Positions 35,720 to 48,764 of a DNA stretch of 64,000 bases are shown one piece after another. Positions within the stretch are counted from its first letter, which is position 1. Each line of letters starts with the position of its first letter. This DNA is from Anadara kagoshimensis (lineage: Eukaryota > Mollusca > Bivalvia > Arcoida > Arcidae): NCBI GenBank assembly GCA_021292105.1, contig CM037870.1, positions 9,211,558 to 9,275,557 on the forward strand, read 5' to 3'. A program made the position numbers and the translations under genes. Under the pieces are notes generated by a model. That model was not told where the DNA came from and did no database searches. It was given only the letters and a program-made list of their open reading frames with translations.

Positions 35720-37300
35720 AAAAGAACAAGAAAAGTAATTTAATTGATGAACTGAGCAGTCAGCAAAACTGTACAACATATCAAACCTTACCATTTCTGG
35801 TGTTTTTAAAGATGTTCACATGTAACTGAGCACTTGTTTCACCAGTGAAATTATTCCAAAGGATAGTTTTCACTAGTGACTTAGTTACAAACAGAATAAA
35901 GTCACTAGTGATTTCTATTCTGTTTACATACTTGATTAAAAATCACTTGGGATTTCATGTTATCTGGAAGTTTCTCGCGTTGGAACAAAATTACGTTTAC
36001 ACATATTCTTTGGTTATGGCAATGTTTTTCAATGAAACATTTGCAGTATACAATAAATTACTAGAAGACTTGTCTTGATTGTGATCCAAAATATTAGAAT
36101 TATGTACAGACTTTGAGAGAATTTTAAAGATGATTGCAAAAAACAGATTATGAAAAAACAATTTGTTATCAGCGTGCTGTTGATTTTAATTTCTAGATTT
36201 GCTTTAGCAGACTGGTATTGTATAATTATTATATATAGGGTCGTCCCTTGTTGCTGCAAATGGCACAATGTTGATTGATTAAAACTTATTGTGGAATGAC
36301 TGTGTTGACATGCAGACGATAGAACCAGGGTCAAGGTCAGTAGCAACAATTCATTCCTGTAACCCCTTGACAAATACTATAGCACAAAGCTTATAATTGA
36401 CAAAAGCAATAAGTTACTTTTGTGTTGCGTGTGTGGTTTTTTTTAAAAAAAAAATTGTTTTCTTTTGTGTTTTCAAACTTTGTTCAAAGTTTTCTAATGA
36501 AGCTTCTGCTGTGCATGTTCATGATACACACAATATTATGAATTGTTACGAAAGTAAAGGCCAATTGGTCTGATGCCACAAATACGCCGATTTCCCCAAA
36601 GGGAGATAACTCTGACATACAGATGACTTGGTAATGTTTCGGGTCATTGTGTACACAATATAAAAACATCATTCTTTTATCATGTTATTTAAGGGGGGCG
36701 GTTATCAAAATGAACTATTGTCCTATCTGAATAAATAATCATTGAAAGAAACAACTGTAGCTATTCAGAATAAAAACTCCGTACAAAATGTTGATAAAAT
36801 TATCTTGAATTGAAGAACATGTTGTTCAAACATATGATACTGTATCATAGACACATCTTAGTTATAGCTCAATGTAAGTACAGGGTTTGAAAAAAAATAT
36901 TGACTTAAAATTATAATGGAGTACATTGTTTGTCATGATGGAATCTGGTTGTGAAGTTGTTTAGGTGTAAATACATACCTTAAGGTAAAAAAATCTAGGC
37001 ATTATGTGTATTATCTACTGACAACTGCATAAATGATTTGAAAATTTTGGATATTCTGTGATAAAAAACAATGCGTCTTGATTTATTAATTGTTGTTTGT
37101 TGCCAAACTGTACATTATTAACACATGTACCGAGAGATAAAGTATATCAACATAGATAATGAATGATTGATTTAATGCAGTGAACATTAAGTGTGACAGT
37201 CAAGGATACTTCACTTATTTATATTGAGACATCACCAGTAGCTGATACAGATCCAGCATTTTCACCTATTGCTTTTACAGAAAATCTTGCAATTAAAGAC
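35720..37300. other. Unannotated stretch
   Basis: It contains a ccccaaagggagataactct motif at 36594-36613, a short palindromic sequence common in mollusc DNA, and little else that can be named. The open frame at 36029-36373 (-) shows no splice signals or recognisable domain. Confidence 0.4.
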
Positions 37301-37301
37301 C

Positions 37302-37458
37302 TTATTTAGACAATTTTTTATTATGATGTACATGCATCAATGGTAGATTGTACAGAAGCCGATTCACATCCAGGGGAATATTAATCTGTGCAGCAGGTGC
37401 CCCGTCCAAATGCATCCAGAGCTGAGAATAGGGTGTATAGTGAGCATAGCTGGAGAAC
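37302..37458 (-). CDS. Candidate terminal exon on - strand, unknown protein
   Basis: On the - strand a pyrimidine-rich ggtttttgcaag precedes an open stretch of about 51 codons up to a TAA. It reads FSSYAHYTPYSQLWMHLDGA, then PAAQINIPLDVNRLLYNLPL and MHVHHNKK. The central part (37350-37445) is near 50 percent GC, far above its surroundings, and has protein-like composition. AATAAA occurs in the last codons. The + strand of the same segment also has possible splice signals (tgtacag ... cagcag/gtgccc), so the strand is not certain. I do not recognise the family. Confidence 0.35.
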
Positions 37459-37499
37459 CTTGCAAAAACCAAAATCCCCAACAACTAAAACAATAAAAA

Positions 37500-39080
37500 T
37501 TTGAGATTAGGATCTTGGTTATATTTTACTTCTACTTTGATAGATGAGAATATGTCTTGGATATGAATTAAAATTTAAAAACTTAAGTAATGTTCATTAT
37601 TTCAAGATCAAAACTTTTTTGTGTACATACAGAGTTCCTCAAGCACAGTTTTATCAAACACCCAAATGCACTAGAAGAAAACTGCAGCTGAAATTTCCGG
37701 GTTGACAGTAGTCACAGTACATATTTTTCAGGCCTTGTAGAAGGTATATCTATGTCATCAACATTGATAATTCCAGCAACCTAAGGAAGTGTCAAATTGT
37801 TACTATAATTACCAACATTGTCAGGAAGGAGAGACATATGATTACTGCATCAAATATTCTTGTGGAAATTTATAACATCATATGAAATATCAAAAGACTA
37901 AGTTTACGTACTTCCGTGGAGCACCTGTTTATGCTGGGAATTAAATACATACCGTTTTATTACATACTTAAATAATACTTATCTCACATTTAATGTTTTA
38001 CTGTGTATATAACATGTTCCATTTCATATTTTCCTAAATTTTGTTATTTTCATCCTAGGGAGAAGTAATATTAAATCTCTGTATTAATTTTATATTTTTT
38101 CTAAAGTTTTTATTTACGAGTAAGCCATTTCAACCCAGGGAGACTGACTTATATATTTTTACCCCCTGATTTCCAGGTGCAGGAGATAAATATCAGATAG
38201 ATAAATGATGAAAAATAAAAAGCAATCATTTGTTGTTGGTGTAGATTTTCTTAATGACAAATTCATGATGGGTTTACGATTTTTGTTGGCAGCGCTTCTG
38301 TATTTCATTTTCTACTGCCAGTTAACAAGCGTTTGGAACCAAATCAAATTATGGTACTATAGGCATCAACCTCCTCATTGCGCGAGTTTTTAGCGGATGA
38401 TCACACAAAAGATAGGACCAATCATGTCAAAATTAACATCACAAGTTGTCAGTGTCATGAGTGTAATTATTCAATACTTAACCATTACACAAAAACAATA
38501 GGTTTTTAAATGATTTAAATCTTCACTGATGACACCAGTTTGGCTGAGGTTTTGGTGAAATTAGAGATTTTGCTTCTTAAAGAAGAAATTTTAGAATGTT
38601 TTTCCTGTGCAGATAAATTTGAAAGTTGATCTAAAACTGATAGCCTAATGGATGTAAAATATATATTGGTGTTTTAAGAATTTTAGCACATACCGATGCC
38701 AAATCTTAACAAATCATCGCCTGTACATGCTGAACAACATGTTTGCATGATTAAATAAAAATGACGTAGTTCTCTGAACTTCAAAATTGAGATGGAAGCA
38801 TTGCATAGTAAAAACCTCACAACTATACCATTTTATTCCTTAAACACCACAATTTGGTCTACTTTTGATAATTTTGCGAAATTTGAGCCATTGGCCAATT
38901 ATGTAGCAATGACACTGTAAAGTAGAGTTTTTTTTTCAATCTTGTCTAATTTTAAGAGTTTGGCCATTGACCATATTAGAGCCACTGGCCATTGATTTAG
39001 AGTTTTAAGTTAAAAGACTGGAGAGAGGTAGTAGTGTTTTAAGTATTTTACCCAGTCAAGATTCTATCATATAAGTTGTG
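37500..39080. other. Unannotated stretch
   Basis: AT-rich and CpG-poor except around 38275-38395. There the open frame at 38205-38393 contains a hydrophobic stretch (LRFLLAALLYFIFYC) without a supported splice context. Nothing else is recognisable. Confidence 0.35.
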
Positions 39081-39082
39081 GT

Positions 39083-39198
39083 GTGGTAGAGGAAACTGGA
39101 GCACCTGGAGAGAACCATTGGCAATTATGTGAAGTGTTGTCAACTTTGCTTGCTGAATGTCAGTGGTTTTCTCCAGGTGTTCTGGCTTCCTTCACCAT
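39083..39198. mobile_element. Two SINE body fragments head to head
   Basis: The left segment (ggaaactggagcacctggag) is the complement of the right segment (ctccaggtgttctggcttcc). The arms are about 36 bp and the spacer about 43 bp. Both match the ggtactctggtttcctctac part of the tRNA-headed SINEs at 24.1 and 51.8 kb. Confidence 0.6.
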
Positions 39199-39235
39199 CC
39201 CAGTACTGACCACATGGATATATATATATAACTCC

Positions 39236-39281
39236 ATTACTCCCCTCCCCTCCCCTCCCCTCCCTCCCCCCCCCCCCCACA
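39236..39281 (+). repeat. CCCCT pentamer and poly-C tract
   Basis: Five tcccc-type pentamers lead into a run of C. The peptides read across it are artefacts. Confidence 0.9.
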
Positions 39282-40427
39282 TATATTGGTTATCATTTAG
39301 CAATCAAAATATATTATATATACATATATCTATCAATACTTTACTGTGAATTAATACTGTGTAAGATCCAGTCAAGAGGAGTAGTGATGGCATTACCAGA
39401 CCTTGATAAGGCCCAGCATCAGACATTTACGTTCAGCTTGAGTAGACAACATCTCAATCTAAAGATATTTATCTATGGATGTTTGCCCAATCAGACAAAA
39501 TGTTGGCTACCCTTTTCAAAACACCATGTGTAATATTAGTTAAGTTTTTCTGATGTATTCATATATAAGATTGTTGTTGTTTTTACCGCCTGTGTTATCA
39601 TCATAATTTCATGCACATGTTTTGTTCATTTGCGAGTAACGATTGCGAAACAAACATTGTTTAATTTTACGATTACCGGACGTTTTAAAAAAAATATTTT
39701 TACATAAATATTATCATGAATATAAAATTATTAGAGAATTGAGTTACTGTTCTGAAGGGAAGACTAACAGACATGTTGAAATAAATTTTGTGCAGCTAGA
39801 TAAGCTGTTTAGTCTTAAGTTTGAGAGAAAATCTATGATTTATGGGAAAACAGATAAGAAGAAATAAAGAACTCTTTCATTCATTGCTGGTAAAATGATA
39901 CGAAAATGTCTGATATAGATGCATTAATGTGCAGATATAGTTAGTGCAGTCATAAACCTGTATATCACACTATGTACATATCTCCACACATCAAAATAAA
40001 CTCTCTCATACCCCAAAGTCTGCTCTATCTCTCTCTATCTCCCTCTCTCTCTCTCTTTCTTTTCAAATTTTCAATGTGTGGATTCAAATTTTCAATGGAT
40101 TTTGAAATACAAGTTAGAATTGATTTTAAATTCTCTGCCAGATTGAGTTATTAAATGGTAAATGTTTGGGTAAGGAATATTTCAATGTTTTATAAGTTAA
40201 ATTTGTTTGTGGTTTGCTTTCTATGTTACAAGCTATGCAATACTCAGGTCTCTGGCATAAGGATGGCACCTGCAACCTCTGGAATCCTTAAAGAATATAA
40301 ATAACTTATACAGGAATTGTAAAATATTTTTGTCCAGTTGGAGAAAACTGAAATTCTGAGACATTTTTCTTCCTATCAGGGAAGATATCATTAGTGTTTT
40401 GTACTTTTCAATATTGGCTTTCCCTTG

Positions 40428-40790
40428 ATGATAGAAAACCCTTGAAATTTTAAATACATGTCTCTTAAATTAAAACAAAAGTCTTAAGTTGCCTAAAATC
40501 TCAAAGTTTCTTCAGAAAAAGTCATTTTTGGAAAATTGGCAAATTTTGGAAATTTTGCTACTTATGATTGTAAAATTATGGAAACTTGGGTAGATTAACA
40601 GATAATTGTGTTTTACTCTGATGATAGAAAACACTTGCAACTTTGGATAGATGTCTCTTAAATATCAGAAAGAAATCTAAATGGGAAATTTAAAAATTTA
40701 TGTATGTCTTAGTATAAAATTTGAAATTTATGTATGTTGCATAAAATTTCTAAAAATTTCGTCAGAAAAAAGGCATGTACTGATTGGCCT
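40428..40790 (+). repeat. Diverged ~190-bp tandem duplication
   Basis: gatgatagaaaacccttg (40429) and gatgatagaaaacacttg (40619) are followed in each copy by atgtctcttaaat and then (t/g)tcagaaaaa(g/a). Two copies, about 190 bp apart. Confidence 0.55.
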
Positions 40791-42510
40791 GGAGTTTGAA
40801 GTTTGACCTACTAATTTCTGTAAGAATGTTTCATCTTATCTGTGTTCAACTCAGTTGACCTTTCCGAGATAAATTAGTTAAAATTCTGTTACTGAGAGGA
40901 AAAGGGAAGGGAGGAAAACCGTGTATAATTCCATAAACCATAAAAATTGTGATTACTGATATCTGTGTAAAATATATGTTAGTGAGGTAGAGATACTGTT
41001 CATGGACTGTGATAAAGAATGAGAGGTGGGGGGGGGATTGATATTGAATGTAATGAAACTCTTATCTTTAGAAATATTTACACACAACAGTTTCCTTAAA
41101 AACTGATAAAACCTCCAAAAAAACTTGAAAAAAGAATTGAATATTTGCAAATAATTTAAATAAAAGAAGTAAAAAAAATTATATAAGAATGATTTTTTTG
41201 GGGAATTCTCTAAAAACAGGACAAGCCATTAAGATTAGGTATTGAAGATATCGTATGGCATGATATTAATGTGTAGAATCTGATTTTCAGTGTTTTGGAA
41301 CAGTGAAAAGATAGGGTGTTATTTATAATCTTTTTCCCTCTCTTTTATTCTAATTTCTGGCAAAATGTTTTTGTTTCGGGAACTGATAAGATTAACAAAA
41401 AACGGAGTTTGGATGTCAAATCAAGATATCTGGTTTTTTGGCACTACGACTTGTGTATGTAAGTCGTGATAAAGGTTAAAAGGGAAGAAAAAGCTCTAAT
41501 AATGTCATATCAGTCTGATGGTATCTTGGTAGTTATATTATAATGGAATGATAAGTAGATTGAGATAGACCTACTGTAGGTTTGAGCTGGTGTCTATATC
41601 TGACAGTGTCAGGCCTCGGTATGTGTCGCTGCGTCATTTCTTATAATTACATAATGGATAACTCATTACAAATTTTGGTTCATTTAGAAAAGAATGGTTT
41701 AGTGTCACAAACTTAAAAATAAAATTAACTACCAAATTAGTTAAAATACAACAATAGTTTTATGATTCTCAGCTCAGTTGTTCAAAGTTGTTATGAAGAT
41801 TGTATCTTGTATTACATATTATACCAGTGTTAATTTTACAGCACTAGACAGCTACTTTGGAATACAATTCCTGAGAGACTTCAGTTGTATTTGTACCAAA
41901 ATCGTAAAACCAAATTATTTTCCGAAGGGTTGAAAAATACATCATTGAATATACAACTTGCAGATTTCTGGAATATAATTACTGTATTAGAATTATTTTT
42001 AGCATACAACATGAAAAGCTTAAACATCTTTGATTGCCAAATTGTTCCCATTCCAAAACAATTTTAGAAATTTAATTTTAAGTTTTCAAGTTTAAGGAAA
42101 TGTGTATATGTGTGTATTGAGGGGGGCAATTATTTGTATATTTTCAATATTATCAATCATTTTATCTACAATTTAAAAAAACATTGAGATCAAGTCTGGT
42201 GCTACAAGATTGTAAAATATTTAATTATATCTTGAATTATCAGCTATTTTGAAAATTGGTTTCTAAATAAGTTCAGCCATATCCATAATAGATATATTAA
42301 TAAATGGTACTAATTTTTTCTGCTACATCTTATCTTCAGTGCTGACCTGTATATATAAAACACAGATAAAAGAAATGAATGTTTTAAGGTCATTTGTGTA
42401 ATGTATATATATAAGATAATAAGGTACTTTCTCTATTAAGGGTTATTCACTTTTAGATTTATTTCATTTAGAACTCAGATAACAACTAATGTTTATATCT
42501 TCAACAAGTG

Positions 42511-42820
42511 TGAAAGAGGTCGTGGAGATATTTAGCTCACCTGAGCAAAGAGGTCTTTGAGATATTTTGCTCACATAAGCAGAAGTCTTGGCTCACCTGA
42601 GCAAATTGGTCTTGGAGATTTTAAGCTCACCTGAGCAAAGAGGTCTTGAAGATATTGAGCTCACCAGTGCAAAGAGGTCTTAGAGATATTTATCTCACCT
42701 GAGCAAAACAGTCTTGGAGATATTAAACTCACCTGAGCAGAGAGGTTTTGGTGACTTTAATCTCACTTGAGCAAAGAGGTCTTGACGATATTGAGCTCAC
42801 CTGAGCAAAGAGTTCTTGAA
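42511..42820 (+). repeat. 34-bp minisatellite with ctcacctgagc core
   Basis: About nine degenerate units of aaagaggtcttggagatatt and (t/g)agctcacctgagc. The period is about 34 bp, with one shortened unit. The core gctcacctgagc is nearly palindromic and similar to a short motif frequent in mollusc genomes; a single related caggtgagct occurs at 43686. Confidence 0.85.
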
Positions 42821-42839
42821 ATTCCAACTACACTTATGT

Positions 42840-44940
42840 ATGCAATTGCTTATTAAGGCATGCAAACAGGTCTACCATTTATATGACACAGTGTGAATTT
42901 AGAATTTCTGATGAGCATGCATGATTACAAATGTTAGCTCAGAATTACAACTACAGGATTGCTAATCTCATGTTTAGTAAGGAGTGGAAAACTAATGATA
43001 CCTAATCTGACTGAAATTAGTCGCTTTTAAATTTTGTAATTCATTTTTCACAAATTAAAAACTTCAGGACTAATACAGAATAATGAATTTCAAATGAATA
43101 ACAAATTCTTTGGGATCATCAAATAAGCAGGATACTGATAAGAATTTTAGACAGAGTTAAATTTTATAATATTAAAATTTATATCAGTGTAATATTACTT
43201 TCATAAATTAAATTAGTGTTACATCTTCACATTTTTGTCTTCTTACGCATTTAGGATGCTGAGTCAATTTTTAAATTTTCTTGACAGAACTTAAAAAAAA
43301 TCTTAAAATATATTTTTAATTCTATGTCTTTGTACTTAAACAATGGGATGCTAATTTAATTTGGTAAGTCTTGTCAAAATTAAGATTTTATAAAATTAAA
43401 ATTCAGACAATTTTGTATTATGTAACTACATTTTGCATTTTAAATTTCAATGCTTTGTGTACTGATGCTGTAGATGAAGTGTTAAGCTGCTAGGACTTGT
43501 GGTTTAAGACAAATAATTATAAGAGTCTTGTTGGTTTACATCAAGGGCATTCCTATTACAGGTTTTACTATTTGTAAGGTCAATATCACCTTGAATAAAG
43601 GTCAATGCAAACATAATATTTTAACTGTTATTTTCCTGACAACTTTTATCTTCATAGACATAGACAAAATAGTATTGCATTTGCCCAGGTGAGCTAAAAA
43701 ATAATTTTAATTAGATGGAGGCTGACTGTTACATAAGGTGGGATCTGTCAGATAGTTTGGTTTGATAAGGCTAGTCCTGACTCCACATGATAGAAAGTTC
43801 TGTGTGGCAAGACAAGTCTTATAAATGTTACAAACAGCCCATTTCCCCCTGACAATGGACTGACATCACTTAAATAAATACCATCTGAAGGGTGACTGAT
43901 TTTCATTAGTTTATTTGTTTTATAACATACAGATAAGATTGATAAAATTAAATATAAACCAAAATATAAAGTTAACATAGAAATCATAACCACAGTATCC
44001 ATGTCCAGGAATGTCTTATATAGTATATACTGGTAATAAATGATGTCATTAACAGTGTCTATGTGCAGGAATGCATCATAATTGCATTACTATCAAATGA
44101 TGTCACAACTACACACTTTGTGTAAACGTGAACATATGACATCATGTGACCCCGGATCAAACATTATATCAGCGATCGTTAAAATAATGTTATCACTAAA
44201 GGACATTTGTGAAAACATAGGAATTGATGTATTTGAAAGTTATCTAAATTTTATATTTATGGGTAATTTACCTAGTTTTGAGCCAAAAACTACTTGAACA
44301 GGAAGTTGAAACAGCAGACTGAACACTGGGATACCTTATGTAAAAATGCCGTTGAACTTAACCGACTTTACTTCCCTGCACTTATCTCAGTTTTCAAGTT
44401 GTTACAGATTTGAATGTTTTTACAATTTTTTGTTTGAAATAAAACCACTTCAAAGTTATAAGAAATTATTATCAAATACATATTTTTATGAGTTTATGTG
44501 TGAAGGTTATCATAATTTGAAATTGAAGTTTAAATAAATAAAGATTTAAATCTGCTTAAGTGTTGGTACAGAATTAAGTTTTACTTTTTCAAAATTTTCT
44601 CTTTCGATAGCCTTGGAAATTGAATTGCATCCCATATCAAATAAGTGCACAAAAGTAAGATAGATTGATATCGATTCTGTCTGGTGGCATAATTGAGAAA
44701 AATGGTTGTTGGCTAGATATGGTGCTTGCAAGGTTTTAATGAACAAAAAACCACCATTTCTAAATTGTCATAAATTTTGAAACTACTTTTTTAACTCACT
44801 ATTGTTGCACTGCATTGTATGGATAGCTTAATTATTTTTGAAAAGATAAAGCCACATTGTCATCATTTGATTATCTTGACTAAAAAGAAGCTTGCATGGT
44901 TGAAATATAGATAACTAAATATTAGGAGCCAATGTGGATA
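42840..44940. other. Unannotated stretch
   Basis: AT-rich, CpG-poor DNA. The - strand frame at 43748-44002 includes a protein-like run (SPLSGGNGLFVTFIRLVLPH) after a hydrophobic segment, but no splice boundaries or family could be assigned. I leave it unannotated. Confidence 0.35.

Positions 44941-44945
<5 letters not shown>

Positions 44946-44985
<40 letters not shown>
44946..44985 (+). repeat. GA microsatellite 1
   Basis: (GA)n with one aa interruption; the first of four GA tracts in 2.8 kb. Confidence 0.95.
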
Positions 44986-44986
<1 letters not shown>

Positions 44987-45043
44987 TGTATATTTCATTC
45001 TTCCTTAATCACTTCCATCTACCATAACATGTTCCATTTTGCT

Positions 45044-45045
<2 letters not shown>

Positions 45046-45082
<37 letters not shown>

Positions 45083-45093
45083 TAGAGAGAGCA

Positions 45094-45130
<37 letters not shown>
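45046..45130 (+). repeat. GA microsatellite 2
   Basis: Two (GA)n runs separated by gatagagagagcatgtaa. Confidence 0.95.
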
Positions 45131-45134
<4 letters not shown>

Positions 45135-45530
45135 ACATAAGGTTGATGTATGGTTTTCAAGTATAATTAGTAATGATAAGAACCTTGACCTCTATATGGT
45201 GGTCCGATAGTGTGAAGAACTTCTAACATGTATCAGTATGTTCTCAGTTATTACATCACAGTACATTAACATTTTGAGAGGTTTTCTATGTTTTTTCTTT
45301 CCGCAATAAAGTGATATTGTGAGATAATCAGCCAATGTCTCAAGTTACACGATTTTCTCCATGATGTATACCATGCCACCTCTGTAAATCTTCGCCTGGT
45401 ATAATTGACCTCTGAAATGGTCCATTACAAATATGTGTTATGTACTGATAATGCTATCCTCTTGTCATCTAGCTATCTTCCTCAGCGTTTGACCTGTCTG
45501 TAATTTCCAACTTGACCTTAACGCAGAAGG

Positions 45531-45907
45531 TCTGGAATCTGTGGTCTGTGTGAATGTCAAGCTGCTCTCTTTAAACTTTTCTGACCTGTCAGACTCCTTC
45601 TGAAGAAATGTCTTTATTCCAAACCATATTTGAATATCCCAGCCACTAGAGTTTCACACCCATGCATATTTTTATTGCCAAAAACAATGTTTCACTTTCA
45701 CCAGTATTTATCAATCTTTGTTAGGCGAGTGTGGGAAGTTTGTTGTTGGTGGTGGTGGTGTTGGTGGTGGTGATCTCTCAATCTAGTGTTATATATGTTT
45801 GATCCATAGTGTATGTGTATAACAAAAATTGATAAATCATATACATTGTATAATAGAAAATTATAAGAATGGAAAATGAGATTTTTACAGTAGATGTATT
45901 TTACTTG
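45531..45907 (+). repeat. 0.4-kb direct duplication, copy 1
   Basis: Starts tctggaatctgtggtctg and ends gtagatgtattttacttg. Its partner is at 46857-47272. The last 97 bp (45811-45907) are identical in both copies; the earlier part has many substitutions and indels, including a ggtggt-rich segment near 45745-45770. No open frame is conserved. Confidence 0.92.
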
Positions 45908-46214
45908 TATTCAATAAACCATAAAATCGATTTGTTTTTGATGAAAATGCCTTGTCCAAAGTGACAGACCATAAAAACAGCAAGTCTGTAAAACTGATTT
46001 AAATCCATGTATTTTATGTTATTTTTTTGAACATAAAATTGTTTTTTAGAAATAAAAACTCTCTAACTTGTCTTTTATATATCTCTGTAGAATAATATAC
46101 AGTTTAACATGCAGTAAGGGAAGACTTTGATGTGTATCAAATAATCTGTATAAAATAATGGTAACCCATAAAGAATACAAGGTTATACATCAGAGCTTCT
46201 GGGAAAAGTTGGTC

Positions 46215-46605
46215 TTATAGATTTGAAGGTCTTATAGATTTGACTTAGGCCTTGGTAACCAGATTCGATCAGGACCTCCTTCTTAACATAGGATCTGGAC
46301 CTCTTTTGTCAGATTTGACCAGGACCTTGATGCCCAGAACAGACCGGAACCTTGGTGGCCCAATTGACCAGGACCTCAATGGCTATAGTAGTCTAAAGCA
46401 CATGTTTAGAGATCACAGCTCCTCTTTGCCTAGGCTTCGATTCAAGTGACAGTGTAAGTTTTAAGAAAGTTAGACATGTCCCTTACCAGAGGTCAGTGAT
46501 TTTCTTGAGCACTCTAGTTTTCGATATATTCAAGAACTGACCGTCTAAATATATAAAGACTCTCGATTGGGTTGTAAACCACCATTAATCAATCAATTTA
46601 GTAAA
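46215..46605 (+). mobile_element. Degenerate SINE with multiplied tRNA-like head
   Basis: Several short head-like pieces (gaccttgatgcccagaacag, aaccttggtggcccaattga, gacctcaatggctatagtag) precede a body with tagagatcacagctcctctt, ctaggcttcgattcaagt and cactctagttttc. The end is gactctcgattgggttgtaa with accaccattaatcaatcaat. It lies between the two copies of the 0.4-kb duplication. Confidence 0.6.
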
Positions 46606-46624
46606 AACAATTTCAAAGATGTAT

Positions 46625-46735
46625 CTTAATCAAAAACAAACATACTACCGTAATCCATGTCCAAATCACAATCCAGAAGCAAAGTAAAAACTTTGGAACT
46701 GACAAGTTAGGTTAAACACGTGAACTTCTATATAT
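46625..46735 (-). mobile_element. RT retroelement terminal fragment
   Basis: caaacatactaccgtaatcc, atgtccaaatcacaatccag, aagcaaagtaaaaactttgg, aactgacaagttaggttaa and cacgtgaacttc match the 3' end of the RT element in complement. It contains one 49-bp unit with a small insertion (ccgta). It breaks off at ttctatatata. Confidence 0.8.
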
Positions 46736-46856
46736 ATGTATAATTAACAAATTATTACTATAAAATCTCTAAGTCACCATTAAAATTGAAATATGAGCAA
46801 TTTTGAAATGAGCTTAAACTCATTTTAAGCAGCAATTCCCATGGTTGGTGTCCTAC

Positions 46857-47272
46857 TCTGGAATCTGTGGTCTGTGAATGTCAAGCTGTTCTCTTTAAAC
46901 TTTTCTGACCTGTCAGACTCCTTCTGAAGAAATGTCTTTATTCCAAACCATATTTGGATATCCCAGCTACTAGAGTATCACTCCCATGCAGGTTTTATTG
47001 GCAAAAATAATGTTTCACTTTCAGCAGAATTTATCAGTCTTTTAAGGGAAGTGGGGTAGGGGTAGCATTTATCAAATTCTTTTTAGTGGAGTATGGGATA
47101 GTTGATGGTGGTGGTGCTCTCTAAATTGACCAATACATGTATTATATAAGTTTGTTTTTATTGTAAATCCATAGCGTATGTGTATAACAAAAATTGATAA
47201 ATCATATACATTGTATAATAGAAAATTATAAGAATGGAAAATGAGATTTTTACAGTAGATGTATTTTACTTG
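46857..47272 (+). repeat. 0.4-kb direct duplication, copy 2
   Basis: Second copy of 45531-45907. It has an extra partial repeat of agtggggtagggg / catttatcaa sequence in the middle and an insertion before the conserved end. The final 97 bp (47176-47272) are identical to copy 1. Confidence 0.92.
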
Positions 47273-47449
47273 CTAGCAACATTATGAACCCATTACTGTA
47301 TATTAACTAGCTAATCAGATTTACATATTAACTGGTGGTATATTTGTTAATAACTAGCATGACGTTGCTTACTGAATACTGACAATTACCATGTTTGGGT
47401 TACCAATAATTAGTATTTAAATAACACACATGTACATGTATTATAATAT

Positions 47450-47453
<4 letters not shown>

Positions 47454-47482
<29 letters not shown>
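47454..47482 (+). repeat. GA microsatellite 3
   Basis: Pure (GA)n of about 29 bp. Confidence 0.95.
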
Positions 47483-47487
<5 letters not shown>

Positions 47488-47724
47488 CTGGGGACAGTAG
47501 CTAGCCCCATCAACATTTTAGTGGAGACCCCTTAAATGATGTGGTCACAAAACTGGCATCACTAAATTTACAGTTGATTATTGAAATGTTCTAAAAATAT
47601 GCTATTTTCAATGTTGTAGGGATAGGTTATGTGGGGACATTTGATTTTGTCCCAACAAAAAAAAAATATTCCCACATTGCAGATATCTCACATTGCCCCC
47701 ACTTCCCCACTTTACACTGTCCAC

Positions 47725-47726
<2 letters not shown>

Positions 47727-47758
<32 letters not shown>

Positions 47759-47765
47759 GAGAGAG
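47727..47765 (+). repeat. GA microsatellite 4
   Basis: (GA)n with one gtga interruption. It is in the same orientation as the three others. Confidence 0.95.
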
Positions 47766-48764
47766 CACTTGAGCTTATTTTAAAAATACAAGTTGGTTTA
47801 TATTTGTAATACAGATAAAAACAGAAATGTAGAAATTAATCATTGTACCTGCAGGTTATTATTATGAACATGTTTTAGCTTTGAGTTGTCAGCAGAAAAT
47901 TAAAACATGTTTAAATGAGGACTTAAACACCACACTATATACTTAATATTCTGCCATTATTTATAGTAACAACATTGATATAATAACTCATTTTTACAGG
48001 TGCTTTAATATACTTCAAATATTTGTCACTCTCTATTGTTAATATTTAATATTTTAAAGCCTGATAAATTTTATACTTTCGTGCTTATGCATGTCAGCAT
48101 GCAAATGTTTCTGTATATACCATATGTAAAGTATAGCTTACAACCCATTATCTGTTGTAATTGGTCTTTTAATAAAAAAAAGTGGGGGGGGGGGGTTACA
48201 TTGCCTTTAAAAAATTTAAAAGGTTGATGTATTGTTGTGTTAACTGTGACCTACCTTAAGTACATGTGCAGCTAGGTCCCTTTGTACCAGCAAGCAGCAT
48301 AAAAATGCTAGAAAAAAGCTTTGTACTTTTACATGTTTATAATGTATATATATAAAGTGTATATGTATGTGTCTAGGGCTTGATGTCCGGAATTCAATTT
48401 CAGAATAACATACGATTTAATTACCGGTAGCTGGATTTATGACCAAGAATGGTTCTGCCATTCAACAATTAAGCTATAATTTCCTTGTTCCAAAAATTGC
48501 CATCAATTTCAGTATGAGACACATAAAGTCCATTTGAATCTTTTTACACAAGTGCCAGTATCAAAAAGTATAACAATTTACTTTGAAGATTAATTTTGTG
48601 ATACAAATTAGTGATCAGGAAAACAATCTTTACATCAGATAAGAAGCCTGAAGGATCATTATACATGTATCTGGCACTAACAATTTTTATCACTTAGTTT
48701 CGAGTATTACTTGCTTTTTTACACCTAAATTTATAAGTCGGTTAAAAATTTCTTCCTCTTTACT

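Noticed and set aside
36484..36672. 62-codon - strand frame
   Set aside because: It is centred on a short palindromic ccccaaagggagataactct motif common in mollusc DNA. No exon signals.
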